Position numbers and translations under genes: made by a program | Assembly (NCBI RefSeq): GCF_043757465.1 | Contig: NZ_JAYVPL010000145.1 | Coordinates: 36,594-100,593, forward strand | Origin: Armatimonas sp043757465 | GTDB lineage: Bacteria > Armatimonadota > Armatimonadia > Armatimonadales > Armatimonadaceae | Direction: 5' to 3' | DNA length: 64,000 bases | The notes under the pieces: model-generated | The model's input: only the letters and a program-made list of their open reading frames with translations | Databases searched by the model: none | What the model was told of the DNA's origin: nothing | Part shown: piece by piece, positions 6,813 to 15,400 of the stretch | How the letters are laid out: every line of letters starts with the position of its first letter | How positions within the stretch are numbered: the stretch's first letter is position 1

Positions 6813-7798
6813 TCCGAATCGTGCATTTATTGCGTCCCGCGCAGGGGGGAATGCTCCAGCAAGTCCGCTCGCTCCTCACCGACCCTGAGACCGAAACATT
6901 TCTTGCTGCCCCTCCCCGTGAGCTCGTCGCACTGGCTGGTGACTTTCCCTTGCCTGAGGGTGATGGCCTTAAAGCCCAGCTTCTCGGGGGCTGGTCGGCG
7001 GGGCGCTGGGCACGCTCGGTGGGGGCACAGGTGCTTCACGGGCACGGTCTCAAGCGCCTGCCGCTCTATATTCTCGCCGCCAAAATTGCTCGGTTGCCGC
7101 TCGTGGTCACGCTCCACAATCTTGTGCCTAAGACCCCGGCGACAGTTTTATTGCGCCAGGCACGCGCCGTGATTGCCGTCTCCGATGCCGTGGCTCGCAC
7201 CGCGCCGGTTCACTGCCAGGTGATTCACAACGGCATTGATCTTGAGAAATTTGTGAGTTTGCCCACGAAATCCGAGGCGCGGGCGCTTCTGGGCTGGCCG
7301 CAGGAGAAAAAAATTATTTTATCTATTGCGCGGCTCTCCCAAGAAAAAGGGCTAGATGTACTGGTGACGGCGGTGAAAGAGCTGGATAGTGCGCTCTATC
7401 TGGCGGGCGACGGCCCGGAGCGCGTGAGTCTAGTCGGCGCCACACTGCTTGGTCATCGGGATGATGTCGGCTTGCTCTTGGCCGCTGCTGATATCTACTG
7501 CCAGCCCTCGCGCTCTGAAGGGCTGGGTTTGGCAGTGCTCGAAGCCATGGCCGCAGGCAAGCCGATTGTCGCTTCCGATGTCGGAGGCATCCCGGAGCTA
7601 CTCCCCGATGCCGCCATCGGGCTCACCGTTCCTCCCGCCGATCCCGAGGCGCTTCGTGTCGCGATTCAGCTCTTGCTAGACGATCCACAGCGCTGTGCGG
7701 CGATGGGGGAATGTGCCCGTCAGCGTGTTTCTGAGCGTTTTACAGAGGCCGTGATGCGTGCCGAGACACGGAAAATCTATGTCAGGGTGCTACGGTGA
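6809..7798 (+). CDS. GT4-family glycosyltransferase
   Basis: I place the start at the GTG at 6809, which overlaps the recX stop (GTGA) and opens with the expected beta strand VIRIVHLLRPAQGGM, giving 329 aa. The fold is GT-B: an N-terminal Rossmann domain with LHGHGLKRLPLYI, then VIHNGIDLEKF at the domain junction, ILSIARLSQEKGLDVL, and the donor-site EX7E motif in EGLGLAVLEAMAAGKPIVAS with Glu at both ends. Such enzymes move a sugar from a nucleotide donor onto a lipid or glycan. It overlaps the next gene by 4 bp. An upstream extension inside recX in the same frame is probably not translated. Confidence 0.88.
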   Translation: MIRIVHLLRPAQGGMLQQVRSLLTDPETETFLAAPPRELVALAGDFPLPEGDGLKAQLLGGWSAGRWARSVGAQVLHGHGLKRLPLYILAAKIARLPLVVTLHNLVPKTPATVLLRQARAVIAVSDAVARTAPVHCQVIHNGIDLEKFVSLPTKSEARALLGWPQEKKIILSIARLSQEKGLDVLVTAVKELDSALYLAGDGPERVSLVGATLLGHRDDVGLLLAAADIYCQPSRSEGLGLAVLEAMAAGKPIVASDVGGIPELLPDAAIGLTVPPADPEALRVAIQLLLDDPQRCAAMGECARQRVSERFTEAVMRAETRKIYVRVLR

Positions 7799-9081
7799 AA
7801 AAAAATATTCCCTGGCTCATGCTGGCGATCACGCTCGCGGTCGCCGCGATACGCGCCCAACCACCACAGACACAGCCACTTCCTGAAAATATCTTGGTGG
7901 TGCGCTCTGACTCTCTCCAAGGGCTTGTCGGCGCACGGGCGCTTTTCCCCTTGCGTGGCGGCATCAAAGGGGAGACGTGGGCCATTGAGGATGTCTTGGC
8001 AACCGGAAGTCGGAGTCCGGTTGGGGAACGTGCGCCTCGCATCCAAATTGCCCAAACCGATCCGACTCTGAAAACAAACTCTCCGACTCTTGTACTGAGC
8101 TGGCATGAGGGAGAGCGTTTCGGGACGGCCTGTCTGACACAAACCACGGGGCTTCTGACCTCGCCCTCCACCCGATTCACGCCGGGATTAGTGGCTGCGA
8201 CGGATATCGCTGCCACCATGGAAGGAAGGGCTTTTAGCGCAGGTCGTCCGGCAGTTCTGGTACCGGGAAATTTTACTCAACTTGAAGTGCACCGGGCGAT
8301 TTGGGAGAGAAAATCGGAGCTTTTGCGCTTTCTTGTGCTCGCGCCTTGGCTCTTTTCACTGGCACTGCTTTTTGCCGCATGGCGCGGAAAGTCGCTCGGG
8401 AATCCACATGTTTTTGGAGGGATGGCGCTGGTGTTTTGGGCCGATCTTTTGCTGGGAAGCCCGCTACTGGAGCGCCTGCCGTTTTCCTACTCCGTTACAG
8501 AGGCAGCGCGTTTCTACGGAATCGGTAACGATGCGGCAGGATTTTTAATTGGGTGCGCTCTTGCGGCGGGCTTTGAGGCTCCCGCACTCCTGGCGGTTGC
8601 CCTTGCCATCGGTGTGCCGAGCTTGGGGGCGAATAATGGCTGTTTTCTTGCTGCACTTGTCGGGATTGCGGCACAGGCAGTGGGAAAGCTGCCCGTAAAA
8701 AAGCGGCTAATGGCGGCTTTTGTGGCGCTGCTGGGGATTAGCTTACTCTTTTTAGGGCTGGCACACTGGGATGCGAGCCGGGGAGTAGGAGTGCAAACGC
8801 ACTTAGGTCAGGCGGTTTCCGGAGAACGCGTGGGGGTTATTATGCTCATCGGACGAAAGCTCGCGATGAATGGGCACTTGCTGGTGAGTAGCCCTTGGAG
8901 CCTTCTGTTGCTGACAAGTGGTATTTTATTGGCGCGACGGCGTGCAGGAGGGGATTTGATCGCGGGCGGTGCGGCACTTGCCCTTAATGACTCAGGGGTT
9001 CTGGCTGCCGCAACACTTCTTTTTCCCTTGGCTGCTCAGAAAGCACAAAGCCCCCCGCCTCAGAGCGAGGCGGAGGGCTAG
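7795..9081 (+). CDS. conserved polytopic membrane protein with FYGIGN motif
   Basis: This 428-aa protein starts at a GTG overlapping the GT4 gene by 4 bp. It has an N-terminal signal-anchor (residues 3-21), an extracytoplasmic region to about residue 175, and then about eight membrane segments. The motif ARFYGIGNDAAGFLIG (about residues 241-256) matches a motif I recall from uncharacterised membrane proteins of Firmicutes and related phyla. No enzymatic function is known to me. It is the last gene of the 4885-9081 run; its final codons form one arm of the hairpin at 9049-9079. Confidence 0.6.
   Translation: MKKNIPWLMLAITLAVAAIRAQPPQTQPLPENILVVRSDSLQGLVGARALFPLRGGIKGETWAIEDVLATGSRSPVGERAPRIQIAQTDPTLKTNSPTLVLSWHEGERFGTACLTQTTGLLTSPSTRFTPGLVAATDIAATMEGRAFSAGRPAVLVPGNFTQLEVHRAIWERKSELLRFLVLAPWLFSLALLFAAWRGKSLGNPHVFGGMALVFWADLLLGSPLLERLPFSYSVTEAARFYGIGNDAAGFLIGCALAAGFEAPALLAVALAIGVPSLGANNGCFLAALVGIAAQAVGKLPVKKRLMAAFVALLGISLLFLGLAHWDASRGVGVQTHLGQAVSGERVGVIMLIGRKLAMNGHLLVSSPWSLLLLTSGILLARRRAGGDLIAGGAALALNDSGVLAAATLLFPLAAQKAQSPPPQSEAEG
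9049..9079. terminator. hairpin terminator between convergent genes
   Basis: AGCCCCCCGCCTC (9049-9061) pairs with GAGGCGGAGGGCT (9067-9079), a 13-bp stem with one mismatch and a 5-nt loop. On the minus strand it is followed by a T-rich TTTGTGCTTTCTG, so it can terminate the gene at 9096-9644. On the plus strand the hairpin encodes the last residues of the membrane protein and is followed by an A-run instead. Confidence 0.7.
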
Positions 9082-9095
9082 AAAAAACGGGAGGA

Positions 9096-9644
9096 CTACA
9101 GGCGCATGCCGAACATGATCTGCATGCCGCCAATGAATTTATTGTCGTACTTGCTAGGGTAGAGGTACTTGGCCTCGACGAAAGTGGACTCGGTGAGGTT
9201 CAGACCAAGGACAAACTGGGCCCCGATCAGGGTCTTGGTCGTCCCACTGGTGGTGTCGGTTCCACCTAGGTTAAGCCGAGCCGAGTAGATTCCCAGGCCA
9301 TAGCCGTAGTAATAGTCATAGTTGGATGTCCGCTTATTATCGTGGGTGAGCTGGCTTAGGGTGATTGGGATAATGCGCAGATTATCACGCTCGATATAGC
9401 CGATACTCAGGACGCTGTTCTCGTTGCGTTCTGGAATGTACTGAACGACGGTATCCGCTTCCAGGTTGAGAATCTGTGTTCCCCCACCCCTGCGCGCCTG
9501 ACTGCTCCCCGGGCTGAAAAAGCCGAGCTTGACTGACGACGAGTTCACATCATATTTGTTCTTTGTCTGCGCCTGAGCGCTTCCACTAAGGGTCAACAGC
9601 GACAGGCTACAGACCGCCGCCACACGGAGAAGGTTCTTCAACAC
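9096..9644 (-). CDS. secreted protein, probable small outer-membrane barrel
   Basis: This 182-aa protein has a clear signal peptide (LRVAAVCSLSLLTLSGSAQAQ, cleavage after AQA). The mature part is an alternation of short amphipathic strands, e.g. SVLSIGYIERDNLRIIPITL and TLIGAQFVLGLNLTESTFVE, ending in aromatic/hydrophobic GMQIMFGMRL, as in small beta-barrels. It resembles its upstream neighbour (9686-10249) in layout. The start is GTG 9644 or the TTG one codon later, behind GGGAGG. Function unknown. Confidence 0.6.
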   Translation of the reverse strand: MLKNLLRVAAVCSLSLLTLSGSAQAQTKNKYDVNSSSVKLGFFSPGSSQARRGGGTQILNLEADTVVQYIPERNENSVLSIGYIERDNLRIIPITLSQLTHDNKRTSNYDYYYGYGLGIYSARLNLGGTDTTSGTTKTLIGAQFVLGLNLTESTFVEAKYLYPSKYDNKFIGGMQIMFGMRL

Positions 9645-9685
9645 AAGCCTCCCAAACCATTTGGTTAGTTAAGTTTTATTTTTAT

Positions 9686-10249
9686 TTAGTTTCGCCGACC
9701 GATAAACAAGGCGATTCCATTGGGCGACGCGCCATTGACGCTGCCGCTGACATGGTGGTACTGGGCCTCAACGAACAGTCCTCCGGTAAGCCGAAGACCC
9801 GCCCCAATATAGCCCCCGAAGCGAGCTTTGAACCCAGAGCCCGCCGCGTCCACAAAGTAGGCACCGAATCCCTCAGAGGTGAAGAATCCGGTCATGCCTG
9901 TTGAACTCGATCCTCTCGAGGTTCCCGCACTGACCTTGGTGACCAGTAGGGGAGCGATACGGAACGACTTACCTGCCGTACCACCCTGGAAGTAGCCCAC
10001 GGTAAGGGTTCGCGCTTCGTCGGAGCGCGAGCTACTCAGATCCACCATACCACCAGGAACCTGAGTCCCTGAGAGGTTGCGTGTGGTGACACCGCTAGGA
10101 CGCAGAACCCCTAAGCGGATGCGTAGGGGGATGGTCTCTGGGCTGATCGCCGACTTGGGATTGAGCTGTGCGCGAGCAGACGAGGTCAGTACCGCTGCCG
10201 GGATTAAAGCCAGAGTTACCATTCGTACGAGGTTTTGCATTGTATGCAT
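9686..10249 (-). CDS. secreted protein, probable small outer-membrane barrel
   Basis: I choose the ATG at 10249 (187 aa), because GGAGAGGAGA lies just upstream and a signal peptide follows directly (LVRMVTLALIPAAVLTSSARAQ). An open frame continues further upstream but lacks a signal. The mature protein contains repeated strand-like segments (ARTLTVGYFQGG, KARFGGYIGAGLRLTGGLFVEAQYHHVSG) and ends GIALFIGRRN. The pattern GAGLRLTGGLFVEAQYH parallels GLNLTESTFVEAKYLYP in the downstream neighbour, so the two are probably divergent paralogues. Role unknown. Confidence 0.6.
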   Translation of the reverse strand: MHTMQNLVRMVTLALIPAAVLTSSARAQLNPKSAISPETIPLRIRLGVLRPSGVTTRNLSGTQVPGGMVDLSSSRSDEARTLTVGYFQGGTAGKSFRIAPLLVTKVSAGTSRGSSSTGMTGFFTSEGFGAYFVDAAGSGFKARFGGYIGAGLRLTGGLFVEAQYHHVSGSVNGASPNGIALFIGRRN

Positions 10250-10282
10250 TATAAGGGTCTCCTCTCCACGCGTCAAGCTTAG

Positions 10283-10312
10283 TTGCACAAGAGTGCCCTG
10301 ACATGCTACAAT
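10283..10312 (+). promoter_or_regulatory. promoter of the gene at 10321
   Basis: TTGCAC (10283-10288), an 18-bp spacer and TACAAT (10307-10312) preceded by TG form a good sigma-70 type promoter with an extended -10. The start codon at 10321 follows the -10 by only 8 nt, so the transcript should be leaderless. Confidence 0.7.
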
Positions 10313-10320
10313 CGGCGGCG

Positions 10321-10629
10321 ATGGCAAGGGTAAAGCGGCGCTATACAACGGTAAGTGGAAACGAGGACTGGATCGTCTCCGTCTCCTATGACGACCATAC
10401 ACTGACGCGTGTGCATTGGTTTGAGGCGCAGGTCGGCGCTGTGCAGGAAGCAACCGGAAAAACATTTCCCTTTCCTAAAGAGCTTGCTACCTACCGCATC
10501 GGTGAGACTGAACACCCTTTTCGCGACTACATTCGCATGGACTGGGCGGGCGACACCGAGGCTGCTATCGCGCACATCCTCGATACGATCTACCGGCGGG
10601 TCTATGCCTACATCGAGCGCGGTCACTAA
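10321..10629 (+). CDS. small conserved-looking protein of unknown function
   Basis: This is a 102-aa soluble protein rich in aromatic and charged residues (DWIVSVSYDDHTLTRVHWFE in the first half, HILDTIYRRVYAYIERGH at the end). An ATG at 10303 in the same frame falls before the -10 box TACAAT, so the ATG at 10321 is the better start; the mRNA would then be leaderless. No family recognised. It ends 15 bp before the convergent CorA-type gene. Confidence 0.55.
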   Translation: MARVKRRYTTVSGNEDWIVSVSYDDHTLTRVHWFEAQVGAVQEATGKTFPFPKELATYRIGETEHPFRDYIRMDWAGDTEAAIAHILDTIYRRVYAYIERGH

Positions 10630-10644
10630 GATCTTCGGTTTTTG

Positions 10645-11529
10645 CTACCAGTAGCCTTTTTTTCGGAAGTAGACCAGCGCAGCGCCACTGGCAAGCGTCA
10701 TTGCGCCAATCGCTCCCCAGAGGCTCCACGAGGGCGCAGTCTCAAAGTGGCCGATATTCATGCCAAAGAAACCCGTAATGGCCGTGATAGGTACGGCGAC
10801 TGCGGCAATCGCGGTGAGACGCTTCATCTGTTGGTTCAGGCGATTGCTTGTCTGAGCCATAATCGCCTCCAAAACCCCCGAAAGAATTTCCCGGTGCAGA
10901 TCAATTTGTTCGGTCAGTCGTAGGGAGCGGTCAAAAATATCCTGGAGATAGGGCATGAGGTTCGGGTCTAGCGCTGTATGCTGAGCCCGAAGGAGCTGGT
11001 TGATCACATCACGAAGCGGCGTGATCGTCTGCCGTAGGAGCAAGAGCTGTTTTTTTAGCCGCAGTGCGGAAGGAAGCTCGATACTGCTTTCAGGGGTGTA
11101 GACCGCTAGCTCTAAGGCATCAATTTCGGCATCCATCATATCCATTGCCGGGTAGCAGCTATCAATGCTCTCATCGAGTAGAGCGTAGAGAAGCTGACCA
11201 GGTGTTTGAGTATTTGGCGGGAGGGGAGGCAGTGCGGTGTCTGAGCGGATCAAAACAAAGTCGCTTCCCAGAAAAATATCCCACTCACGTGTGACATCCT
11301 CCAGATCATCTGCCGTGCTACCAGTCAAGCCGCTCCAAACCCGGAGCGTCACTAAAAGGGCAGCATCACAAAAAACGAGTCGAGCACGCTGGTCACGTCC
11401 CCGGGAGCGCTCGATGACTGCCTCGGGAATGTCGGCCCGGCGTGCGAGTGCAGTCCACTCGTCTTCGGAGACAAGTGTAATACCTTCCTGGGGACGCCAG
11501 AGCGACGTGCTACAATGCGGGCTGTTCAT
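10645..11529 (-). CDS. corA: CorA-family divalent cation channel
   Basis: The C-terminus has the two CorA membrane helices with the signature GMN in GFFGMNIGHFET and a basic tail (YFRKKGYW). Ahead of it is a long helical stalk (LRLKKQLLLLRQTITPLRDVI, LHREILSGVLEAIMAQTSNRLNQQMK), and the N-terminus forms a cytoplasmic alpha/beta domain. Family members conduct Mg2+ or, in ZntB-like branches, Zn2+. I prefer the ATG at 11529 with GAAGAAG just upstream (294 aa); a GTG at 11562 would add 11 residues. It is divergent from the YkgJ-type gene. Confidence 0.85.
   Translation of the reverse strand: MNSPHCSTSLWRPQEGITLVSEDEWTALARRADIPEAVIERSRGRDQRARLVFCDAALLVTLRVWSGLTGSTADDLEDVTREWDIFLGSDFVLIRSDTALPPLPPNTQTPGQLLYALLDESIDSCYPAMDMMDAEIDALELAVYTPESSIELPSALRLKKQLLLLRQTITPLRDVINQLLRAQHTALDPNLMPYLQDIFDRSLRLTEQIDLHREILSGVLEAIMAQTSNRLNQQMKRLTAIAAVAVPITAITGFFGMNIGHFETAPSWSLWGAIGAMTLASGAALVYFRKKGYW
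11511..11516 (+). promoter_or_regulatory. possible -10 box for the YkgJ-type gene
   Basis: TGCTACAAT is an extended -10 identical to the one before the gene at 10321. It lies 61 nt upstream of the GTG at 11578 and inside the start of the divergent corA gene. Confidence 0.4.
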
Positions 11530-11577
11530 TACTTCTTCACAACTAATTTTTAAGATGGACACGAGGATACCGCACAG

Positions 11578-12057
11578 GTGGCTGAGCTGCTAAGAATCTT
11601 CGGAGAGATAACGGAGCCCCAGCAGAGCTGGGAGCACTTTTTGGAGCGACGTGGTGCGCTGGAGGCAGAAATGCTTCTGGAGGTCTGTAATGGCTGCGAT
11701 CACTGCGGTACACGCTGCATGGCGGGATTCGGGGTGACCCAGCCTGAGTGGGAGGCAGTGCAGGTGTTTCTTGCTGAGCAGCCTGCTGCAGAGCTTGAGC
11801 GGATAGAAGCTCAGGAAAAAGAGCTGGCGTGGCCGGGCGCTGACGAGTTCGATGTGCGTGTGCACTACTGCCGTTTTCGTGACATGGAAAAAAATCGTTG
11901 CTCCATTTATCCAGTACGTCCGACTATCTGCCGACTTTTTGGTCACACGGAATGGCTCCCCTGCCCGATCGAAGCAGTGCCCTCCTATCCTGATGGTGCT
12001 GCCGCTCTTTGGAATGCGTACAGAACGGAAAAAAGAAAACCCTGGGAAGGGTGGTAG
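11578..12057 (+). CDS. YkgJ-family cysteine-cluster protein
   Basis: This 159-aa protein has two cysteine groups typical of the YkgJ / Fe-S oxidoreductase-like family (zinc- or iron-chelating): CNGCDHCGTRC near residues 37-47 and CRFRDMEKNRCSIYPVRPTIC about residues 99-119, followed by RLFGH. The spacing and the IYPxRPxxCR signature are diagnostic. The biochemical role of the family is unsettled. The start is GTG 11578, behind GAGG 11 nt upstream; leading residues AELLRIFGEITEPQQSW are soluble. Confidence 0.8.
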   Translation: MAELLRIFGEITEPQQSWEHFLERRGALEAEMLLEVCNGCDHCGTRCMAGFGVTQPEWEAVQVFLAEQPAAELERIEAQEKELAWPGADEFDVRVHYCRFRDMEKNRCSIYPVRPTICRLFGHTEWLPCPIEAVPSYPDGAAALWNAYRTEKRKPWEGW

Positions 12058-12137
12058 GAGGAGGAGAACAATGTATGTATGTCGAATGCCTAGTGCGCTG
12101 AGAGGGCGAGGTTGGATTAGGCTTTGTGTTTCGGGGC

Positions 12138-12167
12138 TTGCCTTGATTCACAGTGCTATGTTATAAT
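12138..12167 (+). promoter_or_regulatory. promoter of the surface-protein locus
   Basis: TTGCCT (12138-12143), an 18-bp spacer and a perfect TATAAT (12162-12167) predict a start near 12174, about 248 nt before the first gene. The preceding 80 bases (12058-12137) hold no recognisable gene. Confidence 0.75.
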
Positions 12168-12173
12168 CCGCGC

Positions 12174-12420
12174 GTGTCTCTGAGAAGTAGCGGTTGCGTG
12201 GCTGGAACAATTTCCAGGTCTCTTACGATCCAATTAAGGATACGGGACACGCAGACCGCAGGTGACGTTGCTAGAGCGGGAGTTCGGGTAGACTCACGCT
12301 CTGTTCTGGCAAAACACGGCAATGGTCATGCTGATGTTTTGTGTTTACCCGGATGCTGTCTGCCGTGGTTCACTCTTTTAGGAGCCACGGAACGGGCTGA
12401 ATCGAGGAGGTTGACCCCAC
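12174..12420 (+). ncRNA. long structured 5' leader RNA, candidate cis-regulator
   Basis: Several perfect stems can be read by eye. GCGTGTC (12172-12178) pairs with GACACGC (12246-12252) and encloses CTGGAA/TTCCAG (12202-12217) and ATCC/GGAT (12228-12241). A second domain has GCAGAC (12251) with GTCTGC (12358), AGAGCG (12273) with CGCTCT (12297) and CAAAAC (12310) with GTTTTG (12336). CGGGTA (12285) in the loop of the AGAGCG stem can pair with TACCCG (12346) as a pseudoknot. A last 9-bp hairpin (12363-12371/12382-12390) stands before the GAGGAGG ribosome site (12404). It does not match a riboswitch consensus I know. Confidence 0.5.
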
Positions 12421-12421
12421 T

Positions 12422-15400
12422 TTGAAGTTCGTGCCTACATCACGGCGATATGCCGCACTTGCTGTTTTTATGACCGCGCTGGTCGGAATTACAGCCGTGG
12501 CAAACGCGCAACGCAGGGACCGGCAGACGCCGAGCCTGGGTAAATATACGGTTCCCTTACGTTCATTTGCGGGCGTTGGTGACACTCGGTTTCTCGCGCC
12601 AAGCGTAACGGCTCGCGAGCTGGGTTCCAGCGCACTCGATAAACAGGGAACAAAGAACCCCACACGTGTTCAGATTGGTGGCCCTAATGGTGCCAATGTC
12701 CAGGAAAAAGTGGTGGATGCGACGTTCTCGGAGACAACCGATGAGATTACTCCTCACTGGGTTGACGATGAACAAACGATCTATTTTGCCAAAAATTCTG
12801 GGACAGCAACATCAAGCCACTATCAGTTGCACCGTATCTCTTCCAGTGTGGTAAATAACCCCCAGCAAAACGGAGCAGGGATAAGTGTTGCGCTGACCAA
12901 TGAACCTGGTGCTGATCACTGGTGGCCCACTCCCGATCGCTCGGGGAACCGCTTGGCGTTCGCGAAGTCAACTGATAATCGGATCCTCACGGATCCCTTA
13001 AAGGTATGGCATCTCTATATGGCGGTGACGCCTGGGCCGGGTAACACGATTGATACAGGGCCGGGGGGAAGCAGTAACCTGCTAAACCTTACGGGAGATC
13101 CTCAGACCTTCCGTGGCAAGAAGTTTCTCAATGTGGGACGGCCTTGCTGGGTAGGGACGACGGAGCTGATGTTTTCTGGCCGACTGGAAGGCGACACGCT
13201 CTACCATCTCTACACGGTCAATGTTGTCTCACGTCGTTTCACTCAGGTAACGGATACGACCGCCGACGAGCGCAATCCCGCTGCGTCCCCTGATGGGAAG
13301 TACGTGGCTTTTGACTCGACAGCCGCTTCGTCAGCTGCGGGTAATACCTACGTTGGCGGGACGTTGCCAAAGACGGACACCACCGATGGTGACCCGGCAC
13401 GGGCAACCGCGATCAACCCCACGGGGCGACGTAATATCTTTGTCCTGAGCTTGGCAACGGGAGCGGTGGTGCAGTTCTCCAACCGCTACGTTGGCGCACC
13501 TGACTCGGATGATATACAGCCCTCGTTCTCGGCATCACGGAACAACCTGTTCACCAACACCACAGGAAACCAGTACTTCATCGCTTTCGCTTCAACGCGG
13601 CAGCCTGATGTTGCAGGGGCACCTACTGCTTACACTGCGGGAACCAACACGCACGATATCTATGCCGTGCGCGCCACGACGACCGCCACGTCAACTGCGG
13701 CGCTCCTTGTGGAAGGGGCTCCTACAGCGGGAGCACAGTCCGCAAAACAGATTGATACGTCGGATCCGGGCTACATCTTTAATGATCAGTACCCCACATG
13801 GTCCCCGTTCATTAACGCTACTCGCGTCGCCTTCCAGTCCAACCGTGTCGGGAGCCTACAGGCAGGAAACTTTGGTGAAGGGTTCCGCCTACCCAGTGCA
13901 CCCACCCCGTCGAACTACAACGATATCTGTCTGGCAAGTGTCGTGGATGTTAGCGCACCTACGCTGATTCGCTACGATACCAGCACCAGCACGGGCGACG
14001 TTGTGCACATTAACCCGGTTAATCCGGGCGATACGCGCCTACAGCCGTTCGATGCCAATATCTCTTCGCGAAGTCGCTCCAGTGTCAACCCGCTGTTCCC
14101 TGGACAAGATGCCTTCTTCGCAGTGCGTGTGGACGACCGTGAGTCTGGTGTTCGGTCCGTTTACCTTCAGTTTAAGAACCCGAACTCCAAGTACCAATCA
14201 TTGGCACAAGGCGGCTTGGGAGTTGAGCACAAAGACTACTTTGGTACCCACTATGTTCTCTGGGAGGGTAGCCCGCCCCAGACTCTGCCCTGGATGTCTG
14301 CGGACGGCAGCAATCGGGTGGGGATTGAGTACGAAGCACAGGTCGTAGGTCTTGACGGTACCTCGTACTTCAATCACCGCAACAGCGGTGGGCCGATCTA
14401 TACTCCCAGTGTTAATGATCGAACGGCGTTCTCTGGTGCGAACAATCCGCCTATGGATGGCACAGGGGGACGGCCCAACACTTGGCTTCGTCTTCAGCCA
14501 ATCGTTGATGAAGCCACCGGAGAGCCCATCAAACCCGCGGATGGCCGTGGTGGCGTGCTCTACGGTGCGAAGTGGAAACTGCCTGCGGAAGCATCGGACT
14601 GGATTATTGATGTTATCAGCTATGACAACGCCACTAACCCTTACGGTCCTGGCTCACTGAACTGGATTATCTACGACAACGTCTGGGGATTCTCCACGGC
14701 AATTGTGCCCAATGCACCCGATGTTGACTCTCTCTTTGTCTCCGACAACATGCTGGGACAGAAGTTCTTCATCGCCCGACCTGGGCAAGTTGCAGGAGCA
14801 CCCAGCAACGATCAGCCTCTGTCGTTCGGCGCGGAGTCGTACTATACCGACCCGGTGATGACCCGCTACCCGTCGGAAGTGAACCCAACTGCAGTACCTG
14901 CTCCCGGAACAACGGATATTCGTCCGTGGTCTACACAAGGGCCGCTCCAGCTCACGGGGCGGTTTGGTGGACGGAACGCGCGCGGTGCTGCGGTCAATCC
15001 TGGCATGATCCATCCCCTTGGAGTCGCGTCGTATGTGGATCCGCAAATCGCGTTCACTCCTGTACTTGAAACGAATGGCGTAACCTATGCGCTCCCCAAC
15101 ACGGGGCGCTACACGATCTGGCGCACGCTCTGCCGAGGGCCAGTACCCCAGGAGCTCATGGATGCTTATCTGCCCTACGCTGCACCGGCCCCTGCCGATG
15201 TTGTGGTTGGAGAGAAGGCAGAGCGTACCATTCGTGTAAAGAAGCGTCTGATTGTCTGGGCTGCTCCCTTTATCGGCAATATCTTTGTTGGTTCTGGTAG
15301 CCTTGCAGACCTGAAGACCCAGGAGCGATTGACGGCCTTTGTCAATAACGGAGGTGCACTCTTCGTCTCGGGTTCGGATGTCGGCTTTGCCCTGGCAGGA

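Noticed and set aside
10252..10465. N-terminal extension of the barrel-like protein at 9686
   Set aside because: The upstream part has no signal peptide and overlaps the divergent gene and its promoter; the ATG at 10249 follows a ribosome site and starts a clear signal peptide.
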